64,000 bases of DNA from Gardnerella massiliensis (GCF_003408845.1 NZ_LRTV01000007.1:1196-65195), one strand, 5' to 3'; shown: positions 7,234-17,037, numbered from the stretch's first letter. A program made the numbers and translations. The notes: generated from the letters alone by a model not told the origin.

Positions 7234-8100
7234 TCATACCGCATATTTTATTGTCAGCGGAGCGTGATCAGACCATCGCGCGTCGTAACTTTGAGCACGA
7301 TCAATTACAAATCCACAAGCGCTTTCCGCAATTTCGGGAGTTGCAAACTGGTAGTCTAACCTCCAGCCAACATTATTATCGAAAGCTTTGCCGCGCTGAC
7401 TCCACCAAGTGTACGGTCCTTGAATATCTCCTGCAAGCATACGCATAACATCCACGAACTCATACTCATTAATCCAACGATCAATATACGCGCGTTCTTC
7501 CGGCAAGAATCCTGCGCTTTTTTCATTCGCTTTAGCATTTTTAATATCGAGTGGCGTGTGTGCAATATTAAAGTCACCACATAAAATCGCCTGATTTCCG
7601 CCGTTTGCCGCAATTTCTCTAAGCTCACCCAAGCGAGTAAGCATTGTGTCTAAAAAGCGGAACTTTTGTTGCATTTTTTGCGGATCGTCCACATTCCCAG
7701 CGTGAACATACACAGAAGCTATAGTAATTTCGTACCCGTCCGGAGTTCGCACGTCTGTTTCAACCCAACGCCCGGAATCTACATCCTCACTTAAACCTGG
7801 CAAACCGTAACGCTTTGCTACTACAGGAAGCGATGTAACCAAAGCTACTCCAGCTCGTCCCTTTACACGACAAACTTCGTTTATATACGAAAAATCGTTA
7901 TTTCCGGCAAAATTCACGCTATTTTCAGACGCACGATATCCCATTTCAATTTTCGTCATAATTGGGTCAATTGCGTCCTGCGGAGCACGCACTTCTTGCA
8001 TACACCATACGTCAGGAGTGTGAGCATCAGACCAGTCGAGCATCCCCTTACGCTCGGCCGCACGAATACCATTTAAGTTTGAAGTCGTAATTGTAATCAT
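7234..8100 (-). CDS. xthA: exodeoxyribonuclease III (AP endonuclease)
   Basis: A 288-residue enzyme of the exonuclease III family, which incises abasic sites and removes 3' blocking groups in base excision repair. Catalytic motifs are complete: SNLNGIRAA (Asn), MQEVR (metal-binding Glu), YVHAG, GDFNIAHTPLD (Asp/Asn), RLDYQF, and the C-terminal WSDHAPL with the catalytic Asp-His. The start is the ATG at 8100; an upstream in-frame TTG would add ten residues not typical of the family. Confidence 0.93.
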   Translation of the reverse strand: MITITTSNLNGIRAAERKGMLDWSDAHTPDVWCMQEVRAPQDAIDPIMTKIEMGYRASENSVNFAGNNDFSYINEVCRVKGRAGVALVTSLPVVAKRYGLPGLSEDVDSGRWVETDVRTPDGYEITIASVYVHAGNVDDPQKMQQKFRFLDTMLTRLGELREIAANGGNQAILCGDFNIAHTPLDIKNAKANEKSAGFLPEERAYIDRWINEYEFVDVMRMLAGDIQGPYTWWSQRGKAFDNNVGWRLDYQFATPEIAESACGFVIDRAQSYDARWSDHAPLTIKYAV

Positions 8101-8187
8101 AAATCTAACTCTAATATGCGCGTTACACAAATATGTATGCTACACAAATATGTGCGTTCACAAATATGCGCATTCACAAAGCAAAAA

Positions 8188-8247
8188 AATAAGGTGCAAG
8201 ATTTATAAACTCAGTTATTAACCAAGTTATAAACCCTACACCTTATT
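8188..8247 (-). terminator. terminator of the first peptide ABC operon
   Basis: A long imperfect hairpin, ATAAGGTG...TTTATAA with TTATAAA...CACCTTAT, is followed on the minus strand by seven T residues. It sits about 85 bp past the oppDF stop and upstream of xthA. Confidence 0.8.
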
Positions 8248-8250
8248 TAT

Positions 8251-8340
8251 AGATTAGATTAGATTAAATTAAATTAAATTAGATTAAATATTTAGATTAA
8301 ATTAATCCAAATCAATCCAAATTAATTAAAATTAATCCAA
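8251..8340. repeat. GATTA/AATTA pentamer repeat
   Basis: A run of AGATT/AAATT pentamers (8251-8302) degenerates into ATTAATCCAA units through to the last codons of oppDF. It separates the operon stop from its terminator hairpin. Confidence 0.8.
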
Positions 8341-10347
8341 GCCAAGCTCCAAGTTTCCACCAGGAATTGCGTCAAGCAAGTCGCGCGTGTACTCCTTTTG
8401 AGGATGATCAAATACCTCATCGGTTGTAGCGTGCTCAACAAGCTTTCCGTGTTGCATAACAACAACCTCGTCCGCAATCTGTCGAACCACTGCCAAATCG
8501 TGAGTGATGAACAAGTAGCTCAAACCGCGCTCCGCTTGCAAATCGTTAAGCAAATGCAAAACCTGATCTTGCACAAGCACATCCAAAGCCGACACAGCTT
8601 CGTCGCAAACGATAACGTCAGGATCCAATGCCATTGCGCGCGCGATTGCAATGCGCTGACGCTGGCCACCTGAAAGCTCGTTCGGGAAGCGAGTCATAAC
8701 AGAAGCAGGCATACGCACCATGTCCAAAAGCTCACGCACACGATTCTGGCGGCTCTTTTTATCGCCAATCTTGTGAATGCGCAAAGGCTCTTCAATCGAA
8801 CGATAAATCGAATACATTGGGTCGAGCGAACCGTAAGGATTTTGGAATACTGGCTGAACGTGACGACGGAAGTCAAGCAAATCTGCACCCTTAAAGTCAG
8901 CAATATTCTTGCCTTCGTAAGTAACAGTTCCGCTTGTTGGCTTAAGAAGTCGCAAAACCATGTTTGCAACAGTAGACTTACCAGAACCAGATTCGCCTAC
9001 AATTGCCAATGTTGTGCCGCGCTTAATAGAGAACGAAACGTCATCAACAGCCTTGAAAAGCTCCTTCTTACGAGGAAGCTTAAATTCGCGAGTTAAATGG
9101 TCGACTGTAATAATATGCTCACTCTTTTCAAGAGTTTGCTCACCTACTACGTGATGCTCAAGCAAATTATCCACATTACCACCATGCTCCTTAACGGAAA
9201 TAATGCGCTGGGAAGCAAGGCTTGGAGCCGCAGCAACAAGTCGCTTAGTGTAAGGATGCTGTGGATGCTGCAAAACATCCAAAGATGGACCAGATTCAAC
9301 AACACGACCCTTATACATGACAACTACATGCTGTGCGCGAGCTGCAGCCAAACCTAAATCGTGAGTAATGAACAGAACGGAAGTTCCAAGAGAATCGGTA
9401 AGCGTATGCAAATGGTCAAGAATACGCTTTTGCACAGTAACGTCGAGTGCGGAAGTTGGCTCATCTGCAATCAGCAAATCTGGACGGCAAGCCAAACCGA
9501 TAGCAATCAAAGCGCGCTGACGCATGCCGCCAGAAAACTCGTGCGGGAACTGACGTGCGCGAGTTGCTGCATCTGGCAAACCAGCTTCGTCAAGTAAACC
9601 TGCAATACGATCTTCAACACTTGCGCCAACAACATACTTCTTAGCAATTTCCCAAGCTTTGTCGTCGTTCACACCGTACTTGATTAAGTCATCTGCAACG
9701 CGCCAACGAGTTTCGGAACCTGGAACCCACTCTTTTTTGTAGTAAGACATGGCTTCATTCATCTTGGATTCATCAAGTCCGATTTCTACCAAAGACTTGC
9801 GTGCAACTTCCATCAATTCTGGTAATTCTTTAGAACCAAGGAACGTTTCATCCTCATTGCTTTTAACTTCTACGGCATCACCTGCAAGAGCTTCCGCAAG
9901 AGCAGAACGCTTCTCGTGACTTACGTCAACACCATTTGCAAGAAGAGCTTCCTTAACCTGCGTGCCGATACGCCACACAGGGTTCAAGTTACTCATAGGG
10001 TCCTGAGGTACCAAACCCATTGCAGTACCACGCAAAGCAGCAATCTCTTTTGGTTTCAAATTGCTGATTTCTTGGCCATTAAGCTTAATGGAACCGCCCG
10101 TAACATGACCCGTTCCTGGAAGCAAACCCAAAACTGCCATTGCAGAAGTGGACTTTCCAGAACCAGACTCACCTACGATTGCAACCCACTGGCCTGGATA
10201 TACGCTAAAGCTTGCATCTCGAACAGCGTGAACAGCTTTCTTGGAATCAGTAGTGAAATCAACCTGAAGATTTTTCACTTCAAGCAATGGACCTTGCTCA
10301 CGCTGCATAGCGAGAGCGTCTACATTTTTATGCGTTGAAATGCTCAT
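8332..10347 (-). CDS. peptide ABC transporter, fused dual ATPase (OppD-OppF)
   Basis: A 671-residue protein with two complete ABC cassettes that together energise dipeptide/oligopeptide uptake. Cassette 1: Walker A GESGSGKST near residue 58, signature FSGGMRQR, Walker B LLIADEPTSALD. Cassette 2: GESGSGKST near 453, LSGGQRQR, VIVCDEAVSALD. Both carry the oligopeptide C-terminal extension (HPYTKRL, KEYTRDL). Cassette 1 contains an insert of about 110 residues between the Q-loop and the signature motif. A strong ribosome site GGAGG precedes the ATG. Last gene of oppA-oppB-oppC-oppDF. Confidence 0.93.
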   Translation of the reverse strand: MSISTHKNVDALAMQREQGPLLEVKNLQVDFTTDSKKAVHAVRDASFSVYPGQWVAIVGESGSGKSTSAMAVLGLLPGTGHVTGGSIKLNGQEISNLKPKEIAALRGTAMGLVPQDPMSNLNPVWRIGTQVKEALLANGVDVSHEKRSALAEALAGDAVEVKSNEDETFLGSKELPELMEVARKSLVEIGLDESKMNEAMSYYKKEWVPGSETRWRVADDLIKYGVNDDKAWEIAKKYVVGASVEDRIAGLLDEAGLPDAATRARQFPHEFSGGMRQRALIAIGLACRPDLLIADEPTSALDVTVQKRILDHLHTLTDSLGTSVLFITHDLGLAAARAQHVVVMYKGRVVESGPSLDVLQHPQHPYTKRLVAAAPSLASQRIISVKEHGGNVDNLLEHHVVGEQTLEKSEHIITVDHLTREFKLPRKKELFKAVDDVSFSIKRGTTLAIVGESGSGKSTVANMVLRLLKPTSGTVTYEGKNIADFKGADLLDFRRHVQPVFQNPYGSLDPMYSIYRSIEEPLRIHKIGDKKSRQNRVRELLDMVRMPASVMTRFPNELSGGQRQRIAIARAMALDPDVIVCDEAVSALDVLVQDQVLHLLNDLQAERGLSYLFITHDLAVVRQIADEVVVMQHGKLVEHATTDEVFDHPQKEYTRDLLDAIPGGNLELGLD

Positions 10348-10371
10348 AAGTTTTATTCCTCCACGCTAACT

Positions 10372-11355
10372 TCACGCCTTACGGCTCTTTGGATCCAACG
10401 CATCCTTTACAGCGTCACCCATCATAATGAAGGCAAGAACTGTAATAGCAAGCGCAAATGACGGATAGAACAATACTTCTGGACTATTATTGAAGTACCT
10501 GCTGTAAGTAGCAATATCTCCACCCCAGCTCACTGTAGTAGTTGGCAAACCAATACCAAGGAAGCTAAGTGTTGCTTCCAACACGATATAGGAGCCGAGA
10601 GAAGTTGTGCCAACAACAATGATTGGAGCCAAAGAGTTTGGAATAATATGCCTAAAGAGATTTCGTATAGGCCTAGATCCTAAAGCTGTAGAAGCTGTGT
10701 TAAATTCTAGATTCTTTGATTCCATAACGGCACTTCTAGCTATTCGAGCAACACTAACCCAACCGAATAGAACCATAACTAGAATTATCTTCCACATTGA
10801 TTTTGTGGTTCTAAACATTTGGAGAACAACTATAGCGCCAAGAAGCATAGGCAAAGCCAAGAAGATGTCGGTAATGCGGCTAAGAACAGCATCAACCCAA
10901 CCTCCGAAGAAGCCTGCAATAGCACCAATTAAAGAACCAACTAAAACAACCAAAGCTGTAGCAATTATGCCGATTGTTACAGAAGTGCGAGTTCCGTATA
11001 TTACACGAGCGTAAATATCACATCCCTGCTTATCGAATCCAAGAGGATGACCAGAAGACCTTGGCATCAAAGAGTTATTAAGTACACAATACATAGGATC
11101 TTGCTTAACAAGCAATCCTGGGAATAATGCAATAAATAAAATTGCAATAATCAATATTGCGGAAATAATAAACAAAGGATTTCGTCTCAAAGTACGCCAA
11201 GCATCAGCCCACATGCTCGTAGCAGGAGCAGACTCGTCAACAGAATCAACTTCTTGTAACGGAGTTTCATCCAAGGAAGCAACATAACGTTCCTGTCCTG
11301 GAAGAGCAATATCTGCAGCAGTCAAATTTTCCTCAACTTTTTCTTGCATAATCAT
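10372..11355 (-). CDS. peptide ABC transporter permease (OppC/DppC)
   Basis: A 327-residue inner-membrane permease. A cytoplasmic N-tail of about 60 residues precedes six transmembrane helices. The EAA coupling loop reads STALGSRPIRNLFRHIIPN (about residues 219-237), and the OppC-type sequence HPLGFDKQGCDIYARVIYGTR lies in the first periplasmic loop. It pairs with the upstream OppB. Ribosome site AAGGAG five bases before the ATG; the gene starts 8 bp after oppB ends. Confidence 0.92.
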   Translation of the reverse strand: MIMQEKVEENLTAADIALPGQERYVASLDETPLQEVDSVDESAPATSMWADAWRTLRRNPLFIISAILIIAILFIALFPGLLVKQDPMYCVLNNSLMPRSSGHPLGFDKQGCDIYARVIYGTRTSVTIGIIATALVVLVGSLIGAIAGFFGGWVDAVLSRITDIFLALPMLLGAIVVLQMFRTTKSMWKIILVMVLFGWVSVARIARSAVMESKNLEFNTASTALGSRPIRNLFRHIIPNSLAPIIVVGTTSLGSYIVLEATLSFLGIGLPTTTVSWGGDIATYSRYFNNSPEVLFYPSFALAITVLAFIMMGDAVKDALDPKSRKA

Positions 11356-11363
11356 GCTTCTCC

Positions 11364-12290
11364 TTACGCGTAACGAATTCGCGGATCAAGAGCCGCGTAC
11401 AAGATATCAACAAGTAAATTACTGACTACGAAAATCAGCATAAGCAAGGTAACTACAGAAACTACCAGGTTGCTTTCACCCTTCAAAATACCTTGATAAG
11501 TAAGGAAGCCAATACCATGAATATTAAATATTGTTTCTGTAATCATAGCGCCGCCCATCAATGCGCCCAAATCCTGACCCAAGAAAGTAACCACAGGAAT
11601 AAGCGAATTGCGCAAAATATGGCGGATAATAACCGAGCTTTCTTTTAAGCCTTTCGCACGAGCTGTACGAACATAGTCGAGCGCAATATTTGACGAAACT
11701 TCAGACCTTGTAAGTCGAATTACATATGCCATAGATACAGATCCAAGAACCATTGCAGGAGTAAGCATATCTAAGAATCCAGGATCATTACTTACATTAG
11801 GAGGAAGAATATGCCACTTAATACCAAGCAAATACTGCATAGCATAACCAGTTACGAAGGTTGGTACGGAAATAAGAAGCAGAGAAACAATAAGAATTAC
11901 ACTATCGTACCATTTGCCTTTTTTAAGACCAGAAATAATACCAAAAGTTACACCAAACAGAGCTTCAAATGCAAACGCCATAACAGCAAGCTGAATGGTT
12001 ACAGGGAATGCACGACCAATTTCATCAATAACAGGCTGACCCGCAAAGGTTTGGCCAAAGTCAAGAGTAAGCGCATTCTTTAAGAACAGTAAATATTGAA
12101 TAATAAATGGTTTATCTAAATTATAATTAGCTCGAATTTGTGCTGCGACAGCAGGATTAACTGGTTTATCGCCAAACATTGCATTTACCGGATCACCCGG
12201 CAAAGCAAATACTAACGCATAAACCAATAACGTTGTGCCGAGAACAACAGGAATCATCTGCAAAATTCGACGCAGAATGTACTTACCCAT
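11364..12290 (-). CDS. peptide ABC transporter permease (OppB/DppB)
   Basis: A 308-residue permease with six membrane helices. The N-terminal YILRRILQMIPVVLG and PGDPVNAMFGD are typical of OppB, and the EAA loop is DYVRTARAKGLKESSVIIRH. It forms the membrane channel with OppC. Start ATG at 12290 with AAGGAGAAG upstream. It is separated from oppA by 213 bp that contain a terminator-like hairpin. Confidence 0.92.
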   Translation of the reverse strand: MGKYILRRILQMIPVVLGTTLLVYALVFALPGDPVNAMFGDKPVNPAVAAQIRANYNLDKPFIIQYLLFLKNALTLDFGQTFAGQPVIDEIGRAFPVTIQLAVMAFAFEALFGVTFGIISGLKKGKWYDSVILIVSLLLISVPTFVTGYAMQYLLGIKWHILPPNVSNDPGFLDMLTPAMVLGSVSMAYVIRLTRSEVSSNIALDYVRTARAKGLKESSVIIRHILRNSLIPVVTFLGQDLGALMGGAMITETIFNIHGIGFLTYQGILKGESNLVVSVVTLLMLIFVVSNLLVDILYAALDPRIRYA

Positions 12291-12336
12291 CGGCTTCTCC
12301 TTGAATTGTTAACAATTACTCGTAAAAACAACAAAG

Positions 12337-12396
12337 TGCCACTCCAGTTAAAGAAATTTTTGGATTACTTCCTTCATTTCTTCAACTGGAGTAGCA
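12337..12396 (-). terminator. intra-operon hairpin after oppA
   Basis: A 13-bp stem (TGCCACTCCAGTT with AACTGGAGTAGCA, one wobble) is followed on the minus strand by CTTTGTTGTTTTTAC. Placed between oppA and oppB, it likely stops part of the transcripts and so raises binding-protein mRNA over permease mRNA, a common arrangement in ABC operons. Confidence 0.75.
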
Positions 12397-12503
12397 ATTT
12401 CGCTATACGCGATATTAGATTATTGAGAGGTGATATCAGAATTAAGTATTTTTCTGAATATCATGAAATTAATTTATATAAACTCCATATGAAGATTTAA
12501 ATC

Positions 12504-14141
12504 TTACTTATGAAGCTGGTAGTACAGCGGCATATTCTGCCAATCCATTACGAATCCCTTCAAATTGTGATTCATAACAGCCTTAGCATTCATGTAAAGC
12601 AGTGGTACAGATGGAAGATCCTCAAGAAGAGTTTCGCCAGCTTCATGATAAAGCTTAGTTGCTTCGCTTGCATCGGAAGATGCAGTAGCCTTGGTAAGCA
12701 ATTCATCAAACTTTGGATTCTTGTAATCGCCATCATTAGAACCATTGCCATCAGCTGCAACAGAAGCGAACTGCTGAGTCAAGTAGTTTTCTGGGCTTGG
12801 GTAATCTGGCATCCAGCCTGCACGCCATGCGCCCTTAACCTTACGCTTGGTGCATGCATCGCGGAACTCCTGGAAGGTTGGGATTGGTGTGGTTTCTGCC
12901 TTAACACCCAAATTGTTCTTCACATAGTTCACAACTGCATCGAACACGGACTTAGCAACAGCGTTATCAGCATTGTAGGTGAAGGTAAGAGGACCATCAT
13001 ACTTGGAAATGGCATCTGCCTTAGCCCACAATTCCTTAGCCTTCTTTGCATCGAACTTCAAATGCTCGCTACCCTTCAAATTAGGATCGTAGCCTGGGGT
13101 CTTTGGAGAAGTGAAGTCGTTAGCAGGAGCAGCAGTCTTGTTCAGCACCTTTTCAGCAATTGCCTTACGGTCGATAGACATGGAAACTGCTTGACGACGC
13201 AAGCGGCCTTCCTCAGTCTTAACATCGAAGTGTGGGAGGCTGGAAGCAATAGTGAACTGAAGAATTACAGAACCAGGCTTGTTGTAAGCAGTGATTGTGC
13301 TATCGCTCTGGAAGTTGCTGGTTTCAGTATCTGGAATGTTATCGGTCATATCGAGGTTGCCGGACTGTACGTCGCGGTAAGCAGCATTACCATCGGTGTA
13401 AATCTTGAAGGTAACGCCATCATTCTGAGCCTTGCGAGGGCCTTCGTAAGCCGGGTTCTTCACAACTTCAATCTGCCTGTTGTGATCCCAAGACTTGAAC
13501 AAGTATGGACCAGAGGAGACAGGCTTTTCACCATAAGCCTTTGGATCCTTGTAGAAGGATTCTGGAAGTGGGGCGAATGCCAAGTAGCCAACCTTAATTG
13601 GGAACACGGAATCCGGCTGCTTCAAATCAACGGTGAAGGTGTTCTTATCTACAACCTTCAAACCGGAAAGCTGTTCGTCGCCCTTCAAACCATCCTTCTG
13701 CAATTCGTCATAACCCTTAATGGTCTGGAAGAAGGAAGCGCACTTCTGTGCATTCTTAGCGTTAGCAACAAAGCTCCAAGCCTTGGTGAAGCTTTCAGCG
13801 GTAACAGGAGTACCATCGCTGAACTTCTTGCCTTCTTTAAGCTTAACAGTGTACTGAGTTGCGTCTGCGTTTGGAGTAACGCTTTCAGCATCCTCATTTA
13901 CTGGGTTGCCCTTTTCGTCAAAAGTGACCAACGTTGAGTTGACCAACATAGCAGGACGTGCACCAGCGTTTTCGTTAATGTTGCCAGGCACCAATTCGTT
14001 CTGTGGCTCAGTGTTATTTACGGTAATAATAACTTTTCCACCGTTTGTCTGCGCAGTCTTCGAAGCAGATGAGCCGCAGCCACCAAGCAACATGGCCAGC
14101 GAGCAGGCCGCAGCGGCAAAAGCTAAAGCCTTATTCTTCAT
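12504..14141 (-). CDS. peptide ABC transporter substrate-binding lipoprotein (OppA)
   Basis: A 545-residue extracellular binding protein of family SBP_bac_5. The lipoprotein signal MKNKALAF ... LLGGC has a lipobox with Cys near residue 21. Family landmarks include YTVKLKEGKKFSDGTPVTAE, the SSGPYLF motif, and MSIDRKAI. Codon use is GC-rich compared with neighbours, suggesting high expression. Start at 14141 because AGGAGAAT lies 6 bp upstream and the signal peptide begins there; in-frame codons further upstream would add 39 non-signal residues. First gene of the operon. Confidence 0.93.
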   Translation of the reverse strand: MKNKALAFAAAACSLAMLLGGCGSSASKTAQTNGGKVIITVNNTEPQNELVPGNINENAGARPAMLVNSTLVTFDEKGNPVNEDAESVTPNADATQYTVKLKEGKKFSDGTPVTAESFTKAWSFVANAKNAQKCASFFQTIKGYDELQKDGLKGDEQLSGLKVVDKNTFTVDLKQPDSVFPIKVGYLAFAPLPESFYKDPKAYGEKPVSSGPYLFKSWDHNRQIEVVKNPAYEGPRKAQNDGVTFKIYTDGNAAYRDVQSGNLDMTDNIPDTETSNFQSDSTITAYNKPGSVILQFTIASSLPHFDVKTEEGRLRRQAVSMSIDRKAIAEKVLNKTAAPANDFTSPKTPGYDPNLKGSEHLKFDAKKAKELWAKADAISKYDGPLTFTYNADNAVAKSVFDAVVNYVKNNLGVKAETTPIPTFQEFRDACTKRKVKGAWRAGWMPDYPSPENYLTQQFASVAADGNGSNDGDYKNPKFDELLTKATASSDASEATKLYHEAGETLLEDLPSVPLLYMNAKAVMNHNLKGFVMDWQNMPLYYQLHK

Positions 14142-14211
14142 ATTTATTCTCCTAACGTCTGGTAGGCAGGATGCTATATCAATACAAAAAGCCAAGTCAT
14201 GAATAAAATAA

Positions 14212-14240
14212 ATCCATCTAGTTTTTATTGCCAGATGGAT
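14212..14240 (-). promoter_or_regulatory. hairpin with T-rich tail upstream of oppA
   Basis: Inverted repeat ATCCATCT (14212-14219) and AGATGGAT (14233-14240); on the minus strand it runs into TTATTTTATT, 71 bp before the oppA start. It is either the terminator of the xerC transcript or an attenuator in the oppA leader. The sequence does not decide, because the oppA promoter is not obvious. Confidence 0.55.
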
Positions 14241-14522
14241 TCTCTTAGCCAATGACAAGGCCTCTTCGTTGATTAAAATTCAATGGTACGTATTTTTTCC
14301 AATATTGCAAGAGCGAGAAAAAATCGTAAAATTTACTGTTTGTTTGTAATAATTAGTCACTAAACCCTTATTTTTTATATAAAAACTATATTTTTTAATA
14401 TTTTGACAAAAAATTTTCCCATTTTTTTACTGCACTTTATATATTACATATATGTAAATAATGCTGGTCATATTGTAAAGGATGTGTTAATTGGTAATAA
14501 TGAAATTACTAATTAACTTCTA
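14241..14522. other. AT-rich region upstream of oppA
   Basis: Very AT-rich sequence between the xerC stop and oppA that should hold the oppA promoter. A perfect 14-bp palindrome TTACATATATGTAA (14444-14457) could be an operator. A minus-strand TTTACA, 17 bases, TACATA is a weak promoter candidate overlapping it. No gene seen. Confidence 0.4.
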
Positions 14523-15542
14523 TTAAGCGCGCGGAAAAGCTTGTAAATAACGCTGTTTTAACGCTTCTATAGACACATGCGTATAACGTTGCGTAGTATT
14601 CAATGAGGAATGCCCCAACATTTCCTGCACTTCGCGCAAATCTGCACCACCATTAAGCATGTGCGTGGCAGCACTATGCCGTAATGCGTGAGGAGCAATA
14701 TCTGGCACATGCGCATTCTGAGCTGCATTATGCACGATTTCCCTTACTAAACGCTGATCAATACGCTTACCGCGAGCGCCAAGAAATATTGCAGTTTCAG
14801 AAGAATCTTGCGATAAAACTTTTCGCCCACTCTCTGAGAGCCATGCGGATAATGCTCGAGATGCAGGAATTCCAAAAGGCACAACACGTTGCTTATTCCC
14901 TTTACCGGTAACTTTTACAGTGTGTGCATCAAAATTAACATCCTGCATATTTAAGCTGGTAAGCTCCCCCACTCGCATACCAGTTGCGTATAAAAGTTCC
15001 AATATTGCAGCGTTACGTAACTTAATTGCAACTTGTCGAGGCAAATACGAAGATGTACCATCGCACAAAGCACTTTCGGAAGAATATTCACTCATATTTT
15101 CGGAAGAATTATGCGTCTGTTCGTCAACACTATTCATCAACTCCTCTGCCTGCGACTCATCAAGCACCGTAGGCAGCATATTCTTAATTTTTGGAGTCAT
15201 TAAAATCTCTGCAGGATCACTTTTTATGTATCCAACATGCTGGCACCATGCAAAAAATCCACGCACAGCAACGACTTTTCTAGCTAAGCTTGAGCGCGCA
15301 TGATTCTTAGAAGCGTATGCCATCCACGAACGCAAATCATCCGTAGTAAGATCCGAAATATTATTAAAACCGTGCCGATTGCACCATGCTAAACATTGCT
15401 GAATATCGTTTTCGTAAGCTCGCTGCGTGCGCTCACCCAAGCCCTTATTCGCACGCAAGTATTCAATATAATCTTCCAATAAACCTGCATATTGAGAAGG
15501 TAAATTAACGAAATCATTAACAGAAGACTGCTTATTTTCCAC
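14523..15542 (-). CDS. xerC: tyrosine recombinase XerC
   Basis: A 339-residue site-specific recombinase that resolves chromosome dimers at dif together with XerD (encoded 7 kb away). An N-terminal SAM-like core-binding domain (about 15-105) precedes the catalytic domain. Catalytic residues are Arg190 in ATGMRVGEL, Lys214 in GKGNKQR, His285-x-x-Arg288 in HALRH, His311 in LGHSS and the nucleophile Tyr320 in TQRYTH. A Ser/Glu-rich insert (about 140-165) separates the domains. GTG start with AGGA directly in front. I assign XerC rather than XerD by the ending and by the second recombinase being the better XerD. Confidence 0.85.
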   Translation of the reverse strand: MENKQSSVNDFVNLPSQYAGLLEDYIEYLRANKGLGERTQRAYENDIQQCLAWCNRHGFNNISDLTTDDLRSWMAYASKNHARSSLARKVVAVRGFFAWCQHVGYIKSDPAEILMTPKIKNMLPTVLDESQAEELMNSVDEQTHNSSENMSEYSSESALCDGTSSYLPRQVAIKLRNAAILELLYATGMRVGELTSLNMQDVNFDAHTVKVTGKGNKQRVVPFGIPASRALSAWLSESGRKVLSQDSSETAIFLGARGKRIDQRLVREIVHNAAQNAHVPDIAPHALRHSAATHMLNGGADLREVQEMLGHSSLNTTQRYTHVSIEALKQRYLQAFPRA

Positions 15543-15620
15543 TCCTAATCACCCTTCCGTAACTTTATAAACGTTTGCCATACGCGCCAGTCACATGCAT
15601 AATACAACAAGGAGCATGTT

Positions 15621-15914
15621 ATGGAAACACGTATAAAAAACTTGACTACACTACCACAGCGAATACCTGCAGGCACGCGCATCGTAGTAAGAACATACAA
15701 AATTATAGAAGAAAATAACGATGGAGTGCAAAAAATCGAGTATCATGACGCAATTGGTCACGTACTCGAGTGGGACGGGACCACGCTTCATTTACTTCGA
15801 GACCCGGCAGCAAACGGAACTAGAGCTGCCGAAGAAATGTTTATTGACGCCAGCACAATTGCGCGTCTAAAGCCAATGCCAGAGCGCAAATTCCAAAAGC
15901 CACTCAAAATATAG
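15621..15914 (+). CDS. small SH3-like domain protein (DUF6725-type)
   Basis: A 97-residue protein, the only plus-strand gene for several kilobases. The patterns GTRIVVRTYKI, DAIGHVLEWDGTTLHLLRD and IARLKPMPERK resemble the N-terminal SH3-like domain of actinobacterial GNAT acetyltransferases, here standing alone. Function unknown. A ribosome site AAGGAGC lies 5 bp before the ATG. Confidence 0.7.
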   Translation: METRIKNLTTLPQRIPAGTRIVVRTYKIIEENNDGVQKIEYHDAIGHVLEWDGTTLHLLRDPAANGTRAAEEMFIDASTIARLKPMPERKFQKPLKI

Positions 15915-15951
15915 ACATTAAAACTCGCGCCACATCAAGCACAAACTCACA

Positions 15952-17037
15952 TTATAAGTTGCTTAGAGAAGCATCTGAGCGCAATAAGAGTTGCGGAGAT
16001 TCGTTGGTGTTAAATCCGGAAAGTGCAATAATGGATTCGCCTAAGCGCGCGGATTCTAGTAATTCCTGCTGCCAATTGATTTGAGAATCATACTTCCACA
16101 ATCTGCTATTCGCAGCATCGTTTTGATTCGTATTAGTTTTAGACGAGTTACGTTGCTGGTATTTATATTCTCGCCACGATTGAGCTTTAGCAAAAAACGC
16201 TTGCTCACTATTATCAGCAGATTCTGCATCTTGATCCAGCATATTCGCAGCAAAAGTTAGCTCAGAAATTACGGAACGCAATAATTTCGCAGTATTATGC
16301 CGATTTTCGCTTACCATTGCGCGAGTGCGTTGAGGATCCGTAAGAGCGACGCGCGTCATATCTCGCCAAGAGCCGGCAGATAATTGCAAAGCAATAGCGC
16401 GATTAGATTGTTCACACAAAACATTTGCGAGAGCAGTTGCAACAACGTGAGGCATGTGAGAAATAAGAGCTGCAGACTTATCGTGCGTTTCGTCATCCAA
16501 AACTATTGCGCGATTCTTACATAAAGAAACAATCATTTGTAAAATATTGCAAACTCGCCAAAATTCCGTTCTGCTATCAACAGTTAATGCCCACAAAGCA
16601 TTTTCTAAAAGTTCAGCGCTAGAAGCTCCCCAACCAGTAAACTCGCTTCCAGCCATAGGATGAGCACCAACATAGCAATCTTGCAAACCGGCTGCAGCAA
16701 CCTGCTCACGAACCAAAGTTTTTACGCTACCAACATCGCTAATAGTTGTGCGAGATTTGTCAACATAAGGTGCGATTTCTTGCAAAATACTTGGCATAGC
16801 AAACAAAGCATTGCACAAAATCAGAACGTTTGGGCGAAGTTTTGCTAAATCTTGCACCTTTTCTACGCAAGTAATTCCTAATCTTTCAGCTTCTTCGTAT
16901 GGATTATGGTGACGGTTCCACGCGTAAACTGCACAATTCGGCAACTTAGCAAGTCGCTTAGCAATCGACCCACCTATAAGACCAAGTCCTACAATACCAA
17001 CAGAAAATTTTTGAGAAAATTCAGCATCATCTACCAT
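15952..17037 (-). CDS. tyrA: prephenate dehydrogenase
   Basis: A 361-residue enzyme that oxidises and decarboxylates prephenate to 4-hydroxyphenylpyruvate in tyrosine synthesis. The Rossmann dinucleotide site GLGLIGGSIAKRL lies near residue 16, SDVGSVK near 99, GAHPMAGSEFTGW (substrate-binding His) near 123, and SHMPHVVATAL near 193. The C-terminal 80 residues are unlike the core family and Asn/Ser-rich. Its ATG overlaps the end of pheA by 7 bp, so the two are translationally coupled. Confidence 0.92.
   Translation of the reverse strand: MVDDAEFSQKFSVGIVGLGLIGGSIAKRLAKLPNCAVYAWNRHHNPYEEAERLGITCVEKVQDLAKLRPNVLILCNALFAMPSILQEIAPYVDKSRTTISDVGSVKTLVREQVAAAGLQDCYVGAHPMAGSEFTGWGASSAELLENALWALTVDSRTEFWRVCNILQMIVSLCKNRAIVLDDETHDKSAALISHMPHVVATALANVLCEQSNRAIALQLSAGSWRDMTRVALTDPQRTRAMVSENRHNTAKLLRSVISELTFAANMLDQDAESADNSEQAFFAKAQSWREYKYQQRNSSKTNTNQNDAANSRLWKYDSQINWQQELLESARLGESIIALSGFNTNESPQLLLRSDASLSNL

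Noticed and set aside
12510-13937. 475-codon open frame on the plus strand opposite oppA
   Set aside because: It is an antisense shadow created by the biased codon use of oppA; no ribosome site and no plausible protein domains.
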